Positions 7,323-15,471 of a DNA stretch of 31,755 bases are shown piece after piece. A program made the translations under genes and the position numbers. Below the pieces are notes generated by a model, which saw nothing but the letters and a program-made list of their open reading frames with translations, did no database searches and was not told the DNA's origin. Origin of the DNA: a virus. Numbering within the stretch: position 1 is the first letter of the stretch; every line of letters begins with the position of its first letter. The stretch covers positions 1 to 31,755 of IMG/VR virus record IMGVR_UViG_3300032006_000047. One strand, 5' to 3'.

Positions 7323-8848
7323 AGTCCGGAATAATTTCTACTTGTGATGCTGCTGATTGGTCAGATTTACCTCAACATAAAAAGATGAGTGTATTACTTA
7401 AAGCATCTGAAGACCCAGTTTATTTTTGGACACATCCTGCACTTGGTAATACCAAACCATGGGCAGCACAAACTAAAATGTTAAAAGATTTTTATTCTAA
7501 AAATAAAGATGGTAAAAGAAATTATTCAGAACTAATATTTGTATCAGGAATGAGAGGTGGTAAAACTACCTTAGCTGCTATGATTAGTTTGTATGAAGTT
7601 TTTAAATTATTAATTCTAGATGACCCAGCTAAACATTATAATCTTGGTCCGGGTAGTGAAATTCAATGTATTAATGTAGCTCCTTCAGAGCCTCAAGCAT
7701 TAGATACTGTATTTAAGAGAAGTAAAGAACTTGTAGCACATAGTCCTTTCTTTATGGCTAGAGAATATGAACTAGTTTATAACGCAATTAAATTCCCAGA
7801 TAAAAATATTACAATTAAAGCTTTAGGTTCTAACTCCGGTTCTGGTGTAGGAAGAACAGTTAAGTGTTTCATTGCAGACGAGGTTAGTAGTTTCTTAGAT
7901 AACCAAAATAAAAGATCTGCCCAAGAAGTATATTCTAGATTATCAAAATCAACTGCAACTTTTAAACCATGGAATGAAAATATTAGAGTAGCTATCTCTT
8001 CCCCTCTCTATGACGGTGATTTTATCACAAGTATGCATAAAAGGGCAAAAGAAGAAGAATGGGATTGGGCTATGACAATTTGGGAACCTACTTGGAATCT
8101 TAATCCTAATTTAACTAAAGATGTCTTAGAGGAAGAGAGAAAGAAAGACCCAATTTCTTTTGACAGAGATTTCGGTGCAACTCCTGGTGTTGAAGTTGAA
8201 AACTTCTTTTCTAGTGAACTAATAAAACGTATAAAAATGTCACAAGAAAGAAATCATAATTTATTAGAAGACTTGGAACATCTTGAAGCTAAAAACGATG
8301 CTGTATATTATATTGTAGGAACAGACCCTGCAATTAAAAATGATTCGTTTGGTTTAGCTTTGGGCCATGTAACAACTAGTGGTGATATAATTATTGATGG
8401 TTCATTATCATTTTCAGCTGATAGGGGAGAAGAAATTAAGAGTGAAGATATTAAACAAATACTTGTTCCTTTATTTGAACAATTACCAGTACAGTATTAT
8501 GTATTTGATGCATACTTACATGGTGAATTAAAAGACTTGGCAGAGACTTATGGTATTACTACTTTCCAGCATTATCTCAATATTGAAGATTGGATTAAAA
8601 CTCGAGATGCTTTAGATAAAGGAACTGCACAATTACCATTAGATGAACAATTAACTAAAGAACTACAATATCTACAACTGATTAAAGCAAAGCAAGTAGA
8701 CCACCCTAGAAAGTTTCCTGACGGATCTCAAGGGGGAAAAGACGTTGCTGATGCTTGCTGTCAGATTATATCGCTGGTTAAGAGGACAGAGGATCTCCAA
8801 TCAAACAAATACTCTAAAGTCCCTAGTTTTATCGTGCAAACATTTTAG
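7319..8848 (+). CDS. terL: Terminase large subunit (packaging ATPase and nuclease)
   Basis: A 509-residue protein that powers DNA packaging and cuts concatemers. The Walker A motif is SGMRGGKTT at residues 76-84, and Walker B with the catalytic Glu is FIADEV at 184-189. The RNase H-like nuclease begins with VGTDPAIKND (D336), continues with VFDAYLHGE (D397) and ends near GGKDVADAC (D475/D478), the usual acidic triad spacing. Length is normal for TerL. It starts at ATG 7319, overlapping the upstream stop by ATGA, and stops at TAG 8846-8848, where AGGTGAA doubles as the ribosome binding site for the portal gene. The last 150 bases look less AT-rich than the rest of the gene. Confidence 0.95.
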   Translation: MKSGIISTCDAADWSDLPQHKKMSVLLKASEDPVYFWTHPALGNTKPWAAQTKMLKDFYSKNKDGKRNYSELIFVSGMRGGKTTLAAMISLYEVFKLLILDDPAKHYNLGPGSEIQCINVAPSEPQALDTVFKRSKELVAHSPFFMAREYELVYNAIKFPDKNITIKALGSNSGSGVGRTVKCFIADEVSSFLDNQNKRSAQEVYSRLSKSTATFKPWNENIRVAISSPLYDGDFITSMHKRAKEEEWDWAMTIWEPTWNLNPNLTKDVLEEERKKDPISFDRDFGATPGVEVENFFSSELIKRIKMSQERNHNLLEDLEHLEAKNDAVYYIVGTDPAIKNDSFGLALGHVTTSGDIIIDGSLSFSADRGEEIKSEDIKQILVPLFEQLPVQYYVFDAYLHGELKDLAETYGITTFQHYLNIEDWIKTRDALDKGTAQLPLDEQLTKELQYLQLIKAKQVDHPRKFPDGSQGGKDVADACCQIISLVKRTEDLQSNKYSKVPSFIVQTF

Positions 8849-8857
8849 GTGAAATAG

Positions 8858-10363
8858 TTGGGAATTTTCGATATTTTTAAATCTAAATCTGCTTCCAACC
8901 CTGTACCTCAAACTACACAGCCATCAGATCCTTTGGTGATGGAACCTTTTCAAGTTGAAACAGGTAGATTAGTAGATTCAAGAACACAAAGAGCATCTAA
9001 TAGATATACTGAAGCAGACGCTCTTGTAAACATGGATGAGAGATTATGGTCTGTTATTGAATTAGCAGCCGTTATGGTTAGAAAGTCATATAATGGAATA
9101 AGTTTAAAACCAGAGGGTAACGAACCTATACCAACAAATACTTCTAACGCTGAAGAGAATGCAATCTTAGAAGCAAAGAAATTTGCAGATCAAATTGATA
9201 TTCCAAGTTTACTTTACAATTACACAAAAGATTTGTGGAAATATGGCGATGCTGTAGATAAAATTACATTCTATGGTGGTAATGGTATTTCTAAAATAAC
9301 ACCTTTACCTATGAATCTAGTTACAGCAATTGATAATAGAAAACAATTCCAACAGCAATTAGGTTTAGGTGGTGAAGTTATTCAAGATCCAAAATTCTAT
9401 TGCGTAGATGAATTGAATGCTAATTTAAGAGTTAAAGATCAAGTTATTCCTGCAAATAGAATTATGCACATCTCATTCGATAATCGTAGACAATGGGTAG
9501 TTGATAATATTGGTAGATGGACATTTAATGTTTGGTCACATTCTCCAATTGAAACCTTAAAAGTTCTTATTGAATGGAAACATAACTTAATTAGAAATGA
9601 TCTACTTTGGAGAAATAGATTATTACCAAGAGAGCATCATAAATTAGATTTATCTGTATATGATCCAAGTAAATATACCGGAACATATTCTACCAAAGTT
9701 GCAAATGCTAAATCAGATGCAACAACTGCAATTAAAGATTATAATGACAAGATTAAGAGAAGAGAAGCTGACCAAGGTTTCACTACTGGTACAAATGTTG
9801 ATATTGATATCATTGAACCAAAAACAACTAATTACACTTCACCAAATCAAATCATAGATCAAATCAATAGCTTGATCTCAACTCCAACTGGCACTCCAGG
9901 TGCGTTAGTTGGTGGTGAGAGCAAAGGATTTACATCATTACTTCATTCATCATCTTTCACTGCTATGAGAGCAGATATATATGCAATGAGAATTACAAAT
10001 GCACTTGAAGGACTAGTCAAGAAACACGTTGCACTAGTTAGACCTGGTTTGAAACAAGATGTGATAGATAGATTATTTATAAGAAATAAATTAATTTTAG
10101 ATAGAGACAGAACAGAATTGGCAAAGATAATTGGTGTACTTGTAAATACAAATGTATTTACTCCATCAGAGATAAGAGCAATATGGGGATTAGATCCTTT
10201 GACTGAAAAACAAAGTGAAGAGATTGAAGCTGTATTAAATAAACCATCTCATACTGATTCTGTAACAGAAGATTTACTTAGAGAGAATCCTGAAAGTCCA
10301 ACTGGTGATATGGAAACTGGCGGTCAACGTGGTAGAAATATTAATCAGAGAGGAGATTTATAA
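8858..10363 (+). CDS. Portal protein
   Basis: A 501-residue protein starting at TTG 8858, five bases after an AGGTGAA site that overlaps the terminase stop. The start M-G-I-F-D-I-F-K-S-K is a familiar portal N-terminus. The sequence has the portal pattern of an alpha/beta core (YGDAVDKITFYGG...), a clip/stem region (about residues 235-300, with a basic helix DYNDKIKRREADQG) and a C-terminal helical crown (ELAKIIGVLVNTNVFTPSEIRAIWGLDPLTEKQ). The order TerL-portal-protease-capsid supports the call. The portal forms the dodecameric DNA gate at one capsid vertex. It ends at TAA 10361-10363, sharing one base with the next start (TAATG). Confidence 0.92.
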   Translation: MGIFDIFKSKSASNPVPQTTQPSDPLVMEPFQVETGRLVDSRTQRASNRYTEADALVNMDERLWSVIELAAVMVRKSYNGISLKPEGNEPIPTNTSNAEENAILEAKKFADQIDIPSLLYNYTKDLWKYGDAVDKITFYGGNGISKITPLPMNLVTAIDNRKQFQQQLGLGGEVIQDPKFYCVDELNANLRVKDQVIPANRIMHISFDNRRQWVVDNIGRWTFNVWSHSPIETLKVLIEWKHNLIRNDLLWRNRLLPREHHKLDLSVYDPSKYTGTYSTKVANAKSDATTAIKDYNDKIKRREADQGFTTGTNVDIDIIEPKTTNYTSPNQIIDQINSLISTPTGTPGALVGGESKGFTSLLHSSSFTAMRADIYAMRITNALEGLVKKHVALVRPGLKQDVIDRLFIRNKLILDRDRTELAKIIGVLVNTNVFTPSEIRAIWGLDPLTEKQSEEIEAVLNKPSHTDSVTEDLLRENPESPTGDMETGGQRGRNINQRGDL

Positions 10364-10536
10364 TGGAAGAAATAGAAAGTAAACAAGCAATAGAAAAGAT
10401 AGAATTAATTATGGAACAATTACAAGAAATTAAACAACATCTTGAAGGTGCTGCTCCTAAAGTAGAAGAAGAACCTGAAGAATATGATGAACTACCAGAT
10501 GATGTGAGGGCTTTAATAAATGGCGCTACTTCCTGA
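10363..10536 (+). CDS. Small acidic coiled-coil protein
   Basis: A 57-residue reading frame, M-E-E-I-E-S-K-Q-A-I... to ...I-N-G-A-T-S, starting within TAATG at the portal stop. GAGGAGA just upstream (about 10349-10355) gives a ribosome binding site. The first 27 residues form an amphipathic, highly charged helix (IEKIELIMEQLQEIKQ), followed by an acidic Glu-rich tail. It overlaps the protease gene by 17 bases. Its place between portal and protease suggests a scaffold-like or portal-accessory peptide. No family is recognised. Confidence 0.65.
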   Translation: MEEIESKQAIEKIELIMEQLQEIKQHLEGAAPKVEEEPEEYDELPDDVRALINGATS

Positions 10537-11539
10537 AGATAATAGTAGTCATTCCTACAGTATTCATACTGTATGGAGAGGTAGAACACCTAAACTATTT
10601 CTTAATTTAAAATTCGGATCTAATGTACATACTTTTAAATTTTCACTACCACACGAAGAAGAAAGATCAATTAGAACATATAAATTTGCACAACGTAAAA
10701 CTGATGAATTAAGTTACTTGTCTGATAATGTAAATGTATCTAGATTGTTTGGACAATTTTCTGAGATTAGAGCACCTTCCTGGTTAAACTTGGAAGGAGT
10801 TGATAATAAAACAAAAGAAGTATATGTAAAGAATACTATGGGAGAATTTACTATTGGTACACAAACAGATGACTTTACAGAGTTATTCTTTCATAAAGGT
10901 AAATTATCAGGTAGATGGGTGTTAAGAAATATTCCTAATGTATTTGCAAAGGAATTTCTTAATAAGAAAAAAGATGTATATCTGCTATGGAAACCTACAG
11001 AACAAACTCCTCATGCAGAACAAAAATCTATTAATTGTGGTATATGTCCAACTAAATCATTACAAAGCCAGCCTATGAAGAAAGGTAAATTAATACCAAA
11101 AAAGGCTAAATTTCAGATGCAAATCAATGTAGATGAAGAGAATCATACATTTGAAGGCATTGCATCAGCAGAAGGAACTTGGGTAGATATGTTTGGAAAC
11201 AAGTTCATTTACACAGCAGATTTTGTCAAAACGTTGTACAATCGTATGACACAGACAACTTTAAAGGGAAAATTAACGGTTGATAAGGAACATGACGAAG
11301 AAGACAGCGGATTAATAACTAGTGTCCAGCTGGTCCAAGAACCTATAAACCATATCATCGTTAAGGGAACATATAGCGGTACTTTAGACGATGTTCGAGG
11401 TTTGTCCCCCGAGCTAACTTTACGTTCTGCCTGGAATGAGGAATTCGCTGGGTGGGTACCGGTAGATGTCACACCCGATAGGGTATCATTGGTAACAAAC
11501 CCAGCATGTAAAATATGCTGGATTCAGGAAATTAGGTGA
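10520..11539 (+). CDS. Prohead maturation protease (XkdF/S78-like) with extra N-terminal domain
   Basis: A 339-residue protein. Residues about 190-339 resemble capsid maturation serine proteases of the S78/XkdF type: FEGIASAEGTWVDMFGNKF, then a His in KEHDEEDSG, a candidate Ser in GLSPELTLRSAW, and the characteristic closing segment DVTPDRVSLVTNPAC. The N-terminal 180 or so residues are not part of that domain. Around residues 113-156 they read GEFTIGTQTDD...LFFHKGKLSGRWVLRN...VYLLWKP, which recalls the end of LigD-type 3'-phosphoesterase domains (hGxxLkGrWvLvR...WLLiK). The histidine-rich active-site start of that family is not clearly kept. The gene sits between portal and capsid as expected. 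The protease call is solid; the N-terminal assignment is tentative. Confidence 0.8.
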   Translation: MALLPEDNSSHSYSIHTVWRGRTPKLFLNLKFGSNVHTFKFSLPHEEERSIRTYKFAQRKTDELSYLSDNVNVSRLFGQFSEIRAPSWLNLEGVDNKTKEVYVKNTMGEFTIGTQTDDFTELFFHKGKLSGRWVLRNIPNVFAKEFLNKKKDVYLLWKPTEQTPHAEQKSINCGICPTKSLQSQPMKKGKLIPKKAKFQMQINVDEENHTFEGIASAEGTWVDMFGNKFIYTADFVKTLYNRMTQTTLKGKLTVDKEHDEEDSGLITSVQLVQEPINHIIVKGTYSGTLDDVRGLSPELTLRSAWNEEFAGWVPVDVTPDRVSLVTNPACKICWIQEIR

Positions 11540-11546
11540 ACAAACA

Positions 11547-12194
11547 ATGTCAACCAAAACAACAGAGACTCCAGAAACTTCAAACAAATACTTAGAGTTT
11601 GAAAGTGATGATCTCAAGAATGAAGCTACACTAATTAAAGAAGCACTCGTTGCATCTAAAGTAGACTTACATTCCGCATTTGGTCTTGAAAAAACTGAGG
11701 TACAAGTAGATAACACCGAAGCAATCGCAGCTCTTCAAAAAATTCATATTGCCACTGGCAAGAAAATCGAAGAACTCGGTGGCGAAATCACTTCTAAACA
11801 ATCTTCTGTAGAACAAACACCAGCTGAGAAACAAGTTTATGCTGAACTAGAAAAACTTCATGCATCTTCATTGTCTGCAAAGACACAAGAGGTATTGAAA
11901 CTAGATCCAGACTTCCCAGTCGATGTTGTAAAAGAAGCAAACATTCCTACTGCTGATAAAGTTTCATTAATGTCTGCAATGACTACCGTTGCTGCAAGAC
12001 AATCTGAAGCAATTAACAGAGTAAAATCTGAAGTAGCATCACAGGAAAAAGAATCAGAAGAGACCGCTAAATTTAGCGCTCCAACTGAGGAAGCAACTAA
12101 AGAAGACGACCCAGAAGCAGGTGCAAAATACTTAGCAGCTCTACAAGCAAAGTTTGGTATAACTGAAACTGAAACTAAAGAGGTAGAAAACTAA
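11547..12194 (+). CDS. Putative capsid scaffold protein
   Basis: A 215-residue, strongly acidic, mostly helical protein starting at ATG 11547 after AGGTGAA at 11534-11540. Charged helices alternate with Glu/Lys/Ala-rich linkers (EEATKEDDPEAGAKYLAALQ), and there are no cysteines or membrane segments. This composition, and the position between the maturation protease and the capsid genes, is typical of internal scaffolds that are digested during head maturation. The C-terminal helix AKYLAALQAKFGITE may contact the capsid protein. Assignment rests on composition and synteny, not on a recognised family. Confidence 0.6.
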   Translation: MSTKTTETPETSNKYLEFESDDLKNEATLIKEALVASKVDLHSAFGLEKTEVQVDNTEAIAALQKIHIATGKKIEELGGEITSKQSSVEQTPAEKQVYAELEKLHASSLSAKTQEVLKLDPDFPVDVVKEANIPTADKVSLMSAMTTVAARQSEAINRVKSEVASQEKESEETAKFSAPTEEATKEDDPEAGAKYLAALQAKFGITETETKEVEN

Positions 12195-12195
12195 A

Positions 12196-12744
12196 ATGGC
12201 AACATATTCAGGTGCCGGTAGAGTCAGAGAACCTGGCGAAATCTGGTACGAACAATTGAAAAATGCAGACTCTTTAGATGATTCTGGTTATGTATTAGCA
12301 TATACTACTGAAAGTAGTGTAGTTAAACTAACTAAGGCAGGCAGTTCGGATTTAGGCGTTGCAGTTAACTATAGATCTTCAAGAGATCCTCATGATCTCA
12401 ATTTCCCACCTGCAACATATAAAACAGGAACAGACATCGGTGAGATGGGTATTCCAGTTTTAGACGAAGGATGGGTAAGATTGAAAGTAGCAAACAACAA
12501 TGCAGCAATTTCTATTGGTGACCCAATTAAAATCTCAGCAGGTGGTAAAGTGGATAAATACACTGCAACCACAATCGGCGATACATCTTCAGCAAACCAA
12601 GCAACAGCTTTGAATGCAAGATTTACCGAGTTGAGAAAAGTAGTTGGAATCGCTAAAGAAGCAGTCGCTGCAGGATCTGGAAGCGCTCCTGGACAAGACA
12701 AAGTGTTAGTTAAATTAACACTTGGTACCGTAGGTACCCAATAG
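12196..12744 (+). CDS. Capsid decoration/stabilisation-like protein
   Basis: A 182-residue protein starting one base after the scaffold stop. It begins GAGRVREPGEIWYEQLKNAD and is otherwise beta-rich, with GVAVNYRSSRD, GWVRLKVANNNAAISIGDPIKISAGGKVDKYT and a closing DKVLVKLTLGTV strand. A 'state-of-parameter' pattern with I-x-x-G-D-P-I-x-x-S-x-x-G-K-V is typical of phage capsid-cement proteins of the DUF2190-like type. Its place directly before the capsid gene supports this. It probably binds the outer capsid surface in many copies; codon use here is less AT-biased, as in the capsid gene, consistent with high expression. Confidence 0.7.
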   Translation: MATYSGAGRVREPGEIWYEQLKNADSLDDSGYVLAYTTESSVVKLTKAGSSDLGVAVNYRSSRDPHDLNFPPATYKTGTDIGEMGIPVLDEGWVRLKVANNNAAISIGDPIKISAGGKVDKYTATTIGDTSSANQATALNARFTELRKVVGIAKEAVAAGSGSAPGQDKVLVKLTLGTVGTQ

Positions 12745-12754
12745 GTGAATTAAA

Positions 12755-13747
12755 ATGGCAGATATTCCATATATTAATACACAAGAGTTGAAGTCCTATA
12801 ACGCAGGCGCACTAGAAAAGCTTAAAACCAAATTCGGTGGAGAGGCTTCATTTGATGAAGCAGTTCAACTAAACATCATTAGAGAAAAAATTTATCAAGA
12901 ATCCGCACTTCTATCAGTTGTAAATCAAGTTGTACGTCAACGTGCAATGAACCAACTAGAAGCACAGATTTTTGCTCCTGGTGATGACGCAGTTAAGGTA
13001 ACTTATCCTGTTCCTCCTGAGGCAATCGGTACAACAGCCCGATCTGAACCAGTCACATACAACTTGAAGAAAGTTGATCTCCAAATGGCAGAAGTTAGAT
13101 ACTTTATATCTGATGATGCTAAATTAAGAGGAGCATTCAACTGGCTACAAGAAGACTCAATCAGAAGAGCAGCCGAGCACCTTGCAGAACAAAGAGACAA
13201 ACACGTCTTAACAGAACTAAACACAGCAGCTCCATCTGGAAACAATGTAGCAGCAACAGGTGTTTGGACTGGTTCAAGTGCAACCCCAGAAGATGATGTA
13301 GCTAAAGCAATTGCTAACATCGTAAAGAACAGTAACATACCAACAGCACAGTTGAATAAACCAAGAGCCTTTGGATTAATTCTCCCTGCAGAAGCATTTG
13401 TAGGAGTAACTAAACTAAAGCTCATCCGAAACATAACTCAGCCGATACAAGACTTCCTTTCCACAGAATACAAATTATCAATTTTCTTAACTAGAAAGCC
13501 TAGAATAGAACCAACATGGCCAGTTAATAATGATGCACTCGTTGTACCATTAGATGACCCATCACTTGGATTCTTAGGAACTTTCGATGGTGCAGGAATT
13601 ATCCCAGCACAAAAGAGAATTGAATTCGATCGTGGAGAAGATATCATCACAAGAGAATGGTTCAGATACATAACTATCCCAGAACCACTGGACGGATCAA
13701 CAACAACAAACGCAAGAATAGCAAAGATTACTGGAGTAGCATCTTAA
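12755..13747 (+). CDS. Major capsid protein, HK97 fold
   Basis: A 330-residue protein starting at ATG 12755, with AGGTGA at 12743-12748. A helical N-terminal arm (residues 1-60) leads to an extended loop and a spine helix (LQEDSIRRAAEHLAEQRDKHVLTELN, about 130-155). The A-domain follows (KPRAFGLILPAEAFVGVTKLK, ALVVPLDDPSLGFLGTFDG), and the P-domain closing strand is EDIITREWFRYITIPEP. This order is that of HK97-type capsid proteins, and the gene sits after protease, scaffold and decoration genes. There is no long N-terminal delta domain, so scaffolding is probably by the separate upstream gene. A poly-T terminator follows. Confidence 0.88.
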   Translation: MADIPYINTQELKSYNAGALEKLKTKFGGEASFDEAVQLNIIREKIYQESALLSVVNQVVRQRAMNQLEAQIFAPGDDAVKVTYPVPPEAIGTTARSEPVTYNLKKVDLQMAEVRYFISDDAKLRGAFNWLQEDSIRRAAEHLAEQRDKHVLTELNTAAPSGNNVAATGVWTGSSATPEDDVAKAIANIVKNSNIPTAQLNKPRAFGLILPAEAFVGVTKLKLIRNITQPIQDFLSTEYKLSIFLTRKPRIEPTWPVNNDALVVPLDDPSLGFLGTFDGAGIIPAQKRIEFDRGEDIITREWFRYITIPEPLDGSTTTNARIAKITGVAS

Positions 13748-13781
13748 TCATAGACAGTGATTAAAATGTGTATAACCTCCC

Positions 13782-13795
13782 TTTTCTTTTTTTTT
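13782..13795 (+). terminator. Poly-T transcription terminator after the capsid gene
   Basis: CCTCCC is followed by TTTTCTTTTTTTTT, with nine T residues in the last run and no strong hairpin before it, in a 58-base intergenic gap. This matches archaeal intrinsic terminators. It would separate head-gene transcripts from the neck and tail genes, and partial read-through would favour capsid protein output. Confidence 0.6.
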
Positions 13796-13805
13796 ACGAT
13801 GAAAC

Positions 13806-14123
13806 ATGATTGAAATAATTGAAAATAATTTAGGTTTTATAGGTCTAGCTTTAGGCACTGTCACTGCTGCAATTGGTAGTGTGGCAGCTTATAATAAATA
13901 TTGGATGGAGAGAGGTAGAGAGAGGGGTATAGACCAATTACAAGATGAAATAATGAAACAAGAGATTAAGGGAATCCATGACTGTATTACCGAGTTGGAA
14001 AATAAAGTGGACAGTACCCGTAAGGATTTATATCAGCGTTATGAGCATATTCATGGAGAGATCAAAGAAGTGACTGGTAAAGTGGATACTGTTATAGATT
14101 TAATTAGGAGAAACGGAAATTGA
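13806..14123 (+). CDS. Membrane-anchored coiled-coil protein
   Basis: A 105-residue protein. Residues 8-29 (NLGFIGLALGTVTAAIGSVAAY) form one membrane segment. It is followed by a basic patch (RGRERG) and about 70 residues of heptad-like coiled coil (ITELENKVDSTRKDLYQRY... KVDTVIDLIRR). This layout resembles XhlA-type lysis accessory proteins and other small holin-like phage proteins, but the gene is in the neck cluster rather than next to a lysin. It overlaps the next gene by TTGA. Alternatives are a head-neck structural protein or a membrane anchor for assembly. No lysin gene is seen nearby. Confidence 0.65.
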   Translation: MIEIIENNLGFIGLALGTVTAAIGSVAAYNKYWMERGRERGIDQLQDEIMKQEIKGIHDCITELENKVDSTRKDLYQRYEHIHGEIKEVTGKVDTVIDLIRRNGN

Positions 14124-14527
14124 CCGCAACAATTGCTGAAGTCAGAGATTTAATGGACTCAGTTTCTGCAAGTCAATTATCTAATGATGTATTAACTGCT
14201 AACTTAACTAGATCACAAAACTGGATTGATAATATTAAAGAAGCAACAGCTACTGCAACTGATATTGATAATGCTGTAAGATCATTATGTGTATGGTTAG
14301 CTTACGGTAGTTATACCGAAGGAATTGATAGACAACTTGGTGCTGTTCCAACAACAGCAAAATGGAAATTAGAACATTATAGAAGAGTAGCAGAATTATT
14401 TATTAACGATGTTAGTAAATCTTCAATCGACTTTGATGATGATCACAGTCCAATAGGACTACCACCATTAGTAGAATTTCCTACTTCTGAAGGCTGGCAA
14501 AAAAGTTGCGATTGTGATTGTGACTAA
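14120..14527 (+). CDS. Head-tail adaptor/connector protein
   Basis: A 135-residue, mostly helical protein started at TTG 14120 within TTGA. It begins with a helix (IAEVRDLMDSVSASQLSNDVLTANLTRSQNWIDN) in the style of gp6/gp15-type adaptors that attach under the portal. The middle has DNAVRSLCVWLAYGSYTEG and a helix of LEHYRRVAELFIND. The C-terminus is unusual: it ends S-C-D-C-D-C-D, three cysteines alternating with Asp. Gene order portal...capsid-adaptor-neck-terminator-tube supports the call. The function of the Cys/Asp tail is unknown. Confidence 0.72.
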   Translation: MTATIAEVRDLMDSVSASQLSNDVLTANLTRSQNWIDNIKEATATATDIDNAVRSLCVWLAYGSYTEGIDRQLGAVPTTAKWKLEHYRRVAELFINDVSKSSIDFDDDHSPIGLPPLVEFPTSEGWQKSCDCDCD

Positions 14528-15018
14528 TGAAACCTTCAATTAGAGTAACAATTAGAGCAACTCCTATAAAAGTTGAAAGACTTTCAGCTGCTATAAACAA
14601 TGCAAAGAATTCTATAAATAAACAATTACCTGGAATTGGTAGATCAATGACTATGGTAATAACTAAAGCATTAAAAGAAGAAGTTCCTGTAAGAACAGGT
14701 AGATTAAAGAACTCTATTAAAGTATTAGAACGAAGTACCAATTTAATGGGAGATGTTGGTAAATTAAGTAGGGTAGTTGGACCTACTGCCAGATATACAA
14801 ATTATGTAATTAAAGGTACTGCACCAAGTATTGGTAGATTTGTACCACAATTTAATGCAAGAATAAGTAGAGGTTTCCATCCTGGAACACCTGCAAATAA
14901 TTTTGTAGATAGAGCTAGAATAAGAGTTAGAGGAGAAATTCAAACTAGAAAGGGTAGATGGCAACAAAAGATGACTAGTGCATTTAAACTTTCATTCTAT
15001 CAAGGAGGTAGAAGATAA
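14527..15018 (+). CDS. HK97 gp10-like neck/minor tail protein
   Basis: A 163-residue basic protein with two motifs of the HK97-gp10 family: PVRTGRLKNSI (about 57-67) and the closing GFHPGTPANNFVDRA (about 118-132), followed by a basic helix. In other siphoviruses these proteins join head and tail or help close the neck. It is translated from TAATG overlapping the adaptor stop and ends in TAATG with the next gene. The first 50 residues are an amphipathic helix region (VERLSAAINNAKNSIN). Confidence 0.82.
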   Translation: MKPSIRVTIRATPIKVERLSAAINNAKNSINKQLPGIGRSMTMVITKALKEEVPVRTGRLKNSIKVLERSTNLMGDVGKLSRVVGPTARYTNYVIKGTAPSIGRFVPQFNARISRGFHPGTPANNFVDRARIRVRGEIQTRKGRWQQKMTSAFKLSFYQGGRR

Positions 15019-15458
15019 TGGCTTTAGCAAACATTTATAAAAATTTGGTAACTGAGATAGTTACTCAATGTAAGACGATTAGCGAGTTAGCAGACGATAG
15101 TGGAAACACTAGAGTACATAAATGGCAAGGTAAACGCAGAATGAAAACTGACGATTACGAAGCCGTAGTAATAGCAGGTCCAATGGATAACATAGGAGGA
15201 TATACTTCTAATAGTACATTGAACAACTTTACTGTTTATGTAGATATATCATACAATTCTCAAAACTTCGATACCGGATTCGATAATGCGATGGGTGTCG
15301 CCGAGAAAGTATATGATAAATTCCACCTCACTAATATCAATAACAAGTGCCGTCAAGCACGAGTTGAACTATTGCCTGGAGAGACATCAGTCGAAGGATT
15401 TTATATGATAACGGTACGATGCGTTATATTATGTGAAAAAATAGTAACACAAACATAG
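15018..15458 (+). CDS. Tail terminator/tail completion protein
   Basis: A 146-residue alpha/beta protein. The first helix (NIYKNLVTEIVTQCKTISEL) is followed by strands and NNFTVYVDISYNSQN, then a helix (NAMGVAEKVYDKFHLTNI) and a final strand pair (GFYMITVRCVILCEK). Size, fold pattern and location between the gp10-like protein and the major tail protein match tail-terminator proteins, which cap the tail tube and join it to the head. The family match is by pattern and synteny. Codon use is less AT-biased than in the neighbours. Confidence 0.68.
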   Translation: MALANIYKNLVTEIVTQCKTISELADDSGNTRVHKWQGKRRMKTDDYEAVVIAGPMDNIGGYTSNSTLNNFTVYVDISYNSQNFDTGFDNAMGVAEKVYDKFHLTNINNKCRQARVELLPGETSVEGFYMITVRCVILCEKIVTQT

Positions 15459-15471
15459 AAGGTGAATAAGT

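Noticed and set aside
13003-13434. A 143-codon open frame on the minus strand inside the capsid gene
   Set aside because: It mirrors the capsid gene's codons and has no domain, operon link or ribosome site; it is a shadow.
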